Below, piece by piece: positions 58,741-64,000 of a stretch of DNA of 64,000 nucleotides. The translations under genes and the position numbers were made by a program. Where the stretch lies: contig NC_081408.1 in assembly GCF_030272615.1 (NCBI RefSeq), positions 62,614,614 through 62,678,613 on the forward strand, read 5' to 3'. Numbering within the stretch: position 1 is the stretch's first letter; each line of letters begins with the position of its first letter. The notes below the pieces were generated by a model. The model did no database searches, was not told where the DNA came from, and saw only the letters and a list, made by a program, of their open reading frames with translations. The stretch comes from Cryptomeria japonica (taxonomy: Eukaryota; Streptophyta; Pinopsida; Cupressales; Cupressaceae).

Positions 58741-59824
58741 ATTTAGAGGAACTTCAAGGTATATAGACTCTCAACTGGCAACAGAAATTGTGACAAATGA
58801 ACCTACACTAAATCCACTGGTACAAAATGAAGATCTAGTTACCCTGGTATCATCAGAGGATTCCACGGTAATTGAAGAACAACAGCAAACTAAGACACCC
58901 TGGTATGTAAGATTGAATCATTCTGAAGATTAGATAATTGGAAACAAATTTAAAGGAGTTGTGACAAGAGGAAGATTGACAAATGAAGAGGTATGTCTTA
59001 TTTCTCAAATTGAACCATCATCTATCAATGAGGCATGTGAAGATAAATTTTGGATTAAAGCTATGTAGAACTCTAAATTGGTAAGCACAACTATGACTAC
59101 AAATGACAAATTATCTCAAAGGGATGAATCTACACTTGTTAATCCAACTAGATACAAATCTATGATAGAAGGTTTACTGTGTTTGACACAAACTAGGTCT
59201 GATATTATGAATGCAATATGTATTGTTTCTAAATTTTAAAGTAATCCTAGGGTAAATCATGAATCAACAGTAAAAAGGATTTTCTGGTACTTACAAGGCA
59301 CAACAAATCTTAGATTATGGTATCCTAGAGATGAAAACTTTGATCTATGTCCATACACAGATGCAAATTGGGTAGGAGATGTGGATGATAGAAAAAGCAC
59401 CAGTGGAGGAGCATTCTTTCTTGGAAAGAGATTAGTTTCTTGTTTGAGTAAGAAATAAAGTTGTACATCTTTATCAACAGCAGAATCAGAATATGTTACA
59501 GCATCAACTAACTGTACATAGGTTTTATGGCTTAAGCAAATGTTGAAAGACATAAAGGTAAAATGCAAGGAACCCATTACTATTTATTGTGATAACATTG
59601 CAGCAATTTATATATCTAAGAATCCGGTATTACATTCTAAAACAAAACATGTTTCTATCAAACTGAATTTTCTAAGGGAAAAAGTTGAAGAAAAAGAGAT
59701 AAAATTGGTTTATGTGAATACTAAAGAACAGCTTGCAGATATTTTCACAAAACCTTTGCCTAAGGAGACTTTTGAAAATCAAAGAGATCAACTTGGAGTC
59801 ATACCACCACCGATAGAGACTTAG
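58741..59824 (+). pseudogene. copia E spacer, RT remnant and RNase H
   Basis: TPWYVRLNHSED and ISQIEPSSINEACED run to WIKAM, then a stop, and the sequence jumps at about 59068 to NSKLVSTTMTTNDKLSQ of the connection domain. The missing part would be most of RT with its catalytic Asp pair. RNase H: TDANWVGDVDDRKSTSGG, STAESEYVTAST, IYCDNIAAIYISKN and QLADIFTKPLPKE, stop 59822-59824. Two stops (59456, 59519). Confidence 0.9.
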
Positions 59825-60140
59825 ATAGTTGATGATTGTCATCAACCGGCAGAGTTAAAAAGACAAATCTTTTACTCTGGTCTTTGATGAGGAAGCTACT
59901 TCTGAGGGGGAGTAGTTGGTATTTTGTATGAATTTGATTTTTGTAACTTTGGCATTTGATGTCAAAGGGGGAGAGATATCTATGGAAAAACACATTATCT
60001 TTTGAGGAGAGATTGGTATTGAAAATAAATCTTTGGATAAACACATGTTGCTCCCAGGGGGAGAAAATTGTTGTTTAGGAGATTGTTGGTTTTTGATATT
60101 TGGCATTTCTGTTTTGGCACTTTGATGGTTTTTCCATCTT
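59825..60140 (+). other. copia E 3' untranslated region with repeated purine tracts
   Basis: No gene. Purine tracts GAGGGGGAGTAG (about 59904), AAAGGGGGAGAG (about 59965) and CAGGGGGAGAAAA (about 60055) precede the true polypurine tract. Confidence 0.65.
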
Positions 60141-60209
60141 GTGTTGCCATCAATGCCAAAGGGGGAGATTGTTGGTATTTTGGTATGGTTTTGTCATTGA
60201 TGTCAACAC
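60141..60209 (+). promoter_or_regulatory. copia E polypurine tract in a predicted stem-loop
   Basis: Tract AAAGGGGGAGAT 60158-60169. Arm GTGTTGCCATCAATGCCAAA (60141-60160) faces TTTGTCATTGATGTCAACAC (60190-60209), 18 of 20 complementary. Confidence 0.72.
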
Positions 60210-61166
60210 TTACTGAAAACAAGCACTTCGAAGATCCAGCAGCATTCACTGGCAAACAGGTAACTATTGCATAGTTACTGGTATATGGTTCACCGATACC
60301 TGGAATGATATGGAAGACACTTGATAATATCAAAGACATCATGTGGACACTTTGTTTTGAAGAATTGATCATTGGTATATTCATATTTGCATATTTGCTT
60401 TTACTGGCAAATAGGTCCAAGGTTATCTAGGGTTACACCGATAGGTTTATCTTTTCCAGATGAGCATGGCATGCTATGGAGATGATTTATTATTGATGTA
60501 AATACATTAAGCCAACATGTTTAATCAGTTATGGCATCAGATATTATATTGTATGTAAAATGTTTATTGTAATATCCTGTAGAGCTGACCTACTAAAATT
60601 GGTCTTAGGTTATGGTATAAATGTAAGATCTTATTTGTAAGATCAAGTGTGGAATGCAAAAAAGAATGGAGTGAAGGTATATGTGAGATTAAGTAGAGGT
60701 ATACACGAAGACATCATTTGAAGGTGAAGCTAGGTTTTTATATAAGCATATCAACATTACACCGGTACTAAATCTAGCATATGAAGATGCTATTTTGTTC
60801 AGTACATTCTTACTGGGTTTAACCATCCAACTGTAGTCAGTGTGACTTCCATTTTGTGATTGAGTAGTGAGCTCTAGGCTGTTGGCCTTTCTACATGTGC
60901 AGACCCCATTTATGTACACTTACTATCTGTAGTAGTATCATCTAATTGTGGGTAAGGTTTCCCACCATGGTTTTTCCCCTTATAGGCTTTCCACATACAA
61001 ATATTGGTGTTATGTGTTGTGGATGACTTTAAGTTTATGTTTCATGCATTAATCCTTACTGGTATAGCAATTTACTATTAACACTGTCTACCAACATAGT
61101 TAACTGGTTTATCAGTATTAAGCATCAAGTTGGTTAATTGGTTTTTGGTTTGAATTTAGTAGACAA
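60170..61166 (+). repeat. copia E 3' LTR, main part
   Basis: Interrupted 42 bp before its end by a solo LTR of the same family; the end piece is 62231-62272. U-rich hairpin 60967-60993. Confidence 0.92.
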
Positions 61167-62225
61167 TGTTGGTATTTTGGTATGGTTTTGTCATTGATGT
61201 CAACACCTACTAAATAAACCTACTTTGGAGATCCAACAACATTCACCGACAATCAGTAAATAGTTCAAAAAAGTCACCGGTATATGGTTAACTGGCAGGA
61301 TATAATGTTCACCGGTACCTGCATTGACATGGAAGACACTTGGTAATGTCAAAGACATCATGTGGACACCTTTCTTTAAAGTAATAATCATTGACATACT
61401 CCTATTTGCATATTTGCTTTTACCGACAAATAGGTCCAGGTTATCTAGGGTTACACCGGTAGGTTTATCTTTTCTAGATCAGCATGACACGCTATGGAGA
61501 TGATTTATTATTGTTGTAAATGCATTAAGCCGACATGTTCAATCAGTTATTGCATCAGATATTATACTATTTGTAAATGTTTTATTGTAATATCTTGTAG
61601 AGCCGACCTACTAAAGTTGGTCTTAGGGTATGGTATAAATGTAGGATCTTATTTGTAAGATCATGTGTGGAATGTGAAAAAGAATTAAGTGAAGGTATAT
61701 GCAAGATCAAGCAGAGGCATACACGAAGACATCATTTGAAGGTGAAGTTAGGTTTTTGTAGAAGCATATCAGCATTACATCGGTACTGAATCTAGCATAT
61801 GAAGATGCTATTTTGTGCAGTATATTCTCATTGGATTTAACCATCCAACCGTAGTTAGTGTGACTCCCATTTGTGTTTGAGCTGTGAGCTCTATGTTGTT
61901 GGCCTTTCTGCATGTGCAGACCACTTTTTGTACACTTACTATCTGCAGTAGTAACATTTGATTGTGGGTAAGGTTTCCCACAATGATTTTTCCCCTTACA
62001 AGGTTTCCATGTACAAATATTTGTGTCATGTGTTGTGGATGACTTCATGTTTATGTTTCATGCATTATTCTTACCGGTATAGCAATTTTCTGTTAACACT
62101 GTTTATCGGCATACTTAACTATCTTACCGGTACTAAGCATTGAGTTGGTTAATAAGATTTTTGTTTGAATTTATTAGACAACTGATTCACCCCCACCCCC
62201 TTCTCAGTTGTCCCCGGGACCTACA
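61167..62225 (+). mobile_element. Solo LTR of the E family inside the copia E 3' LTR
   Basis: 1,059 bp, TGTTGG...CCTACA. Near-TSD GACAA (61162-61166) / AACAA (62226-62230). C-loop arms AGACAACTGA (62176-62185) and TCAGTTGTCC (62204-62213). Confidence 0.88.
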
Positions 62226-62230
62226 AACAA

Positions 62231-62272
62231 CTAATTCACCCGCCCCCTCTGAGTTGTCTCCAGGACCTAACA
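62231..62272 (+). repeat. copia E 3' LTR, terminal 42 bp
   Basis: CTAATTCACC... to CCTAACA, then the TSD TATAC. Confidence 0.88.
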
Positions 62273-62277
62273 TATAC

Positions 62278-62503
62278 CAATGTTTAATTCTTCAAAACAA
62301 AGTGTCCACACAATGTCTTTGACATTACCAAGTGTCTTCCATATCATTTCAAGTGCCAGTGAACACTATATCCTGTCGGCGAACCATATACCACTAATTG
62401 TGCAATAGTTACTTGCTTGCTGGTGAATGTTGTTGGATCTCCAAAGTGCTAGTGTTCCAGTAGGTGCTGACATCAATGACAAAACCATACCAAAATACCA
62501 ACA
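62278..62503 (-). repeat. copia E' 3' LTR, start
   Basis: Minus strand TGTTGGTATTTTGG onward; joins 55347 when copia E is removed. Confidence 0.88.
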
Positions 62504-62895
62504 ATCTCCCCCTTTGGCATTGATGGCAACATAAGATGGAAAAACCATCAAAGTGCCAAAACATAAATGCCAAATACCAAAAACAAACAATCTCTCCTAA
62601 ACAACAATCTCTCCCCCTGGGAGCAACATTTGTTTATCCAAAGATTTATTTTCAATACCAATCTTTCTATCAATCTTTCCTCAAAGATAATGTGTTTTTC
62701 CATAGATATCTCTCCACCTTTGACATCAAATGCCAAAGTTCATATACAAAATACCAATCAATTCAATATACCAACTACTCCCCCTGAGAAGTAGCTTCCT
62801 CATCAAAGACTAGAGTAAAAGACTTGTCTTTCAATTCTATCGGTTGATGACAATCATCAACTGTCTAAGTTTCTACCAATGGTGGTATGACTCCA
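62504..62895 (-). other. copia E' polypurine tract and 3' untranslated region
   Basis: Polypurine tract on the minus strand at 62504-62515, with upstream purine tracts as in copia E. No gene. Confidence 0.7.
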
Positions 62896-63238
62896 AGCTA
62901 ATCTCTGAGATATTCAAAAGTCTCCTTAGGCAAAGTTTTTGTGAAAATATCTGCAAGTTGTTCTTTAGTATTCACATAAACCAGTTTTATCGACTTTTCT
63001 TCAACTTTTTCGCTTAGAAAATTCAGTTTGATAGAAACATGTTTAGTTTTAGAGTGTAATACCGGATTCTTAGATATATCAATTGCTACAGTGTTATCAC
63101 AATATATAGTAATAGGTTCCTTGCATTTTACCTTTATGTCTTTCAACATTTGTTTAAGCAACAGTACCTATGTACAGATATTTGCTACTACAACATATTC
63201 TGATTCTGTTGTTGATAAAGATGTACAACTCTATTTCT
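62896..63238 (-). pseudogene. copia E' RNase H, C-terminal part
   Basis: Minus-strand motifs KEPITIYCDNTVAIDISKN, LHSKTKHVSIKLNFL and QLADIFTKTLPKE. About 115 codons remain; upstream the gene is cut by the junction at about 63238. Nearly identical to 59480-59800 in copia E. Confidence 0.88.
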
Positions 63239-64000
63239 TTGATTGCATGGTAAAAAGTAGTACTTCCAAGGCAGTTAGAGATCTACCTAAAATTGTGAAA
63301 CCTCATAATACAATTTGTAAGGAATGTCAATTTGGAGAACAAGTTAGAGCTAGTTTCAAAAGTATTCCAGAAAAATCCAATAATGCTCTTGATTTAATTC
63401 ACACTGATTTATGTGGTCCATCTAGAACTAAAATCTTACAAGGTGATAGATATTTCATGCTAATTATTGATGATTATTCTAGACTGTGTTGGGTTACTTT
63501 TCTCAAAGAAAAATCAGAAGCACTTGGAAAGTTCAAACTGCTCAAAGCAATGGTTTAAAATGAAACCAGTAAGAAAATCAAATGTTTAAGATCAGATCAA
63601 GGAGGAGAATTCACATCTAAGGACTTTAATACATTTTGTGAAGTGAATGGAATCAGAAGACAATTATCAGCACCTCAGACACCACAGCAGAATGGAGTTG
63701 TTGAAAGGAAAAAAAAACTATCTTGGATGCAGCAAGAAGTATGTTATCTGAAGCAAATTTACCACATGTGTACTGGATAGAAGTGGTTAGCACTACTGTC
63801 TATACATTCAACAAATTTCACATCAAAGGTAAAACCGGTAAGACCCCTCATGAATTATGGTTTGGTAATACTCCTACTCTTAAGTATTTCCAAACTTTTG
63901 GAAGTAAATGTTATATTAGAAGAGATGAGTATATTGGAAAATTTGATCCTAGAAGTGATGAAGGAATATTTCTTGGTTATTCATGTAAAAGAAAGGCATA
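63239..64000 (+). pseudogene. E-family integrase fragment, sense orientation
   Basis: Begins abruptly at a point matching 57916 of copia E. Motifs CKECQFGEQ, HTDLCGPSRTK, LRSDQGGEF and NGVVER: the catalytic D, D and E are all kept here, unlike in copia E. A stop at about 63556 and a frameshift near 63710 inactivate it. It runs off the window end in EGIFLGYS. The 5' part of pol is missing. Confidence 0.88.

Larger units (their letters stand above)
55348..62272 (+). mobile_element. copia E, RT-deleted Ty1/copia element
   Basis: TSD TATAC (55343-55347, 62273-62277). 5' LTR 55348-56407, internal 56408-60169 (only 3.76 kb), 3' LTR 60170-61166 plus 62231-62272 around an inserted solo LTR. Most of the RT, including the YVDD region, is missing. 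Confidence 0.92.
54524..63238 (-). mobile_element. copia E' (minus strand), 3' LTR and RNase H end (composite span)
   Basis: 3' LTR in two pieces (54524-55347 and 62278-62503, about 1,050 bp), split by copia E of the same family. Then polypurine tract and RNase H end on the minus strand, cut by a rearrangement at about 63238. Possible TSD copy AGATT at 54519-54523. Confidence 0.85.

Noticed and set aside
63028-63558. 176-residue open frame that looks like a new fusion protein
   Set aside because: Its first part is antisense RNase H and its second part sense integrase, joined by a rearrangement. Reported as a junction, not a gene.

Overview
The window looks like a purely intergenic piece of a large, repeat-rich plant genome. 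I found no convincing host gene, tRNA or rRNA. The evidence for a plant is the abundance of Ty1/copia elements with primer-binding sites of the type ATTGGTATCAGAGC (plant initiator-tRNA-Met), the LTR-end block TTCACCCCCCCTC, and very old, heavily mutated insertions. A conifer or other gymnosperm is my best guess from that style, but the sequence does not prove it.

Almost every base can be assigned to nested LTR retrotransposons, and most insertions are dated relative to each other by 5-bp target-site duplications (TSDs). I use private names. Outermost is copia D (+), of which only 52471-54019 is inside. Copia B (+, 6350-13100 and 52280-52470) sits in it. The 5' LTR of B is broken by copia C (-, 4941-6349), and the gag of C is broken by N1 (+, 1-4940). 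The 3' LTR of B is split by element G (+, 13101-52274, TSD GGTAG), a Ty3-like element with a gag remnant but no polymerase. G was split by N2 (-, 16507-31326, TSD GCAAC), whose 5' LTR holds copia A (+, 23399-30817, TSD TATCT). G was split again by copia F (+, 32436-48231, TSD GAGTA), which carries solo LTR P (35089-36594) and N3 (-, 37976-44813, TSD TGTCT). The 3' LTR of G also holds solo LTR S (50019-51788). On the right, copia D is broken by LTR H (-, 54020-54523), then copia E' (-), whose 3' LTR holds copia E (+, 55348-62272, TSD TATAC), whose 3' LTR holds a further solo LTR (61167-62225). An inversion-type junction at about 63238 leads into a second, sense-oriented integrase fragment that runs off the end. 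Nesting reaches five levels on both sides.

The copia elements have gag, protease, integrase, reverse transcriptase and RNase H in the usual Ty1/copia order, and all are dead: they have many stops, frameshifts and lost catalytic residues. The most interesting content is the N family (N1, N2, N3). These elements have copia-style LTR ends, primer site and polypurine tract but no protease, integrase, RT or RNase H. They encode a coiled-coil protein with an array of CCHC zinc knuckles (ORF1) and a roughly 1,000-residue protein of unknown function (ORF2), conserved between three diverged copies. They are probably mobilised by copia enzymes.

Across otherwise unrelated LTRs I also see three conserved fold-back structures. 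One is a C-rich-loop hairpin near the LTR end, whose arms differ between families but stay complementary. The second is a U-rich internal-loop hairpin resembling RNA-stabilising ENE elements. The third is a stem that brackets the polypurine tract and the start of the 3' LTR. Together they suggest a shared set of cis-acting RNA structures used by both the enzyme-coding and the enzyme-less elements.
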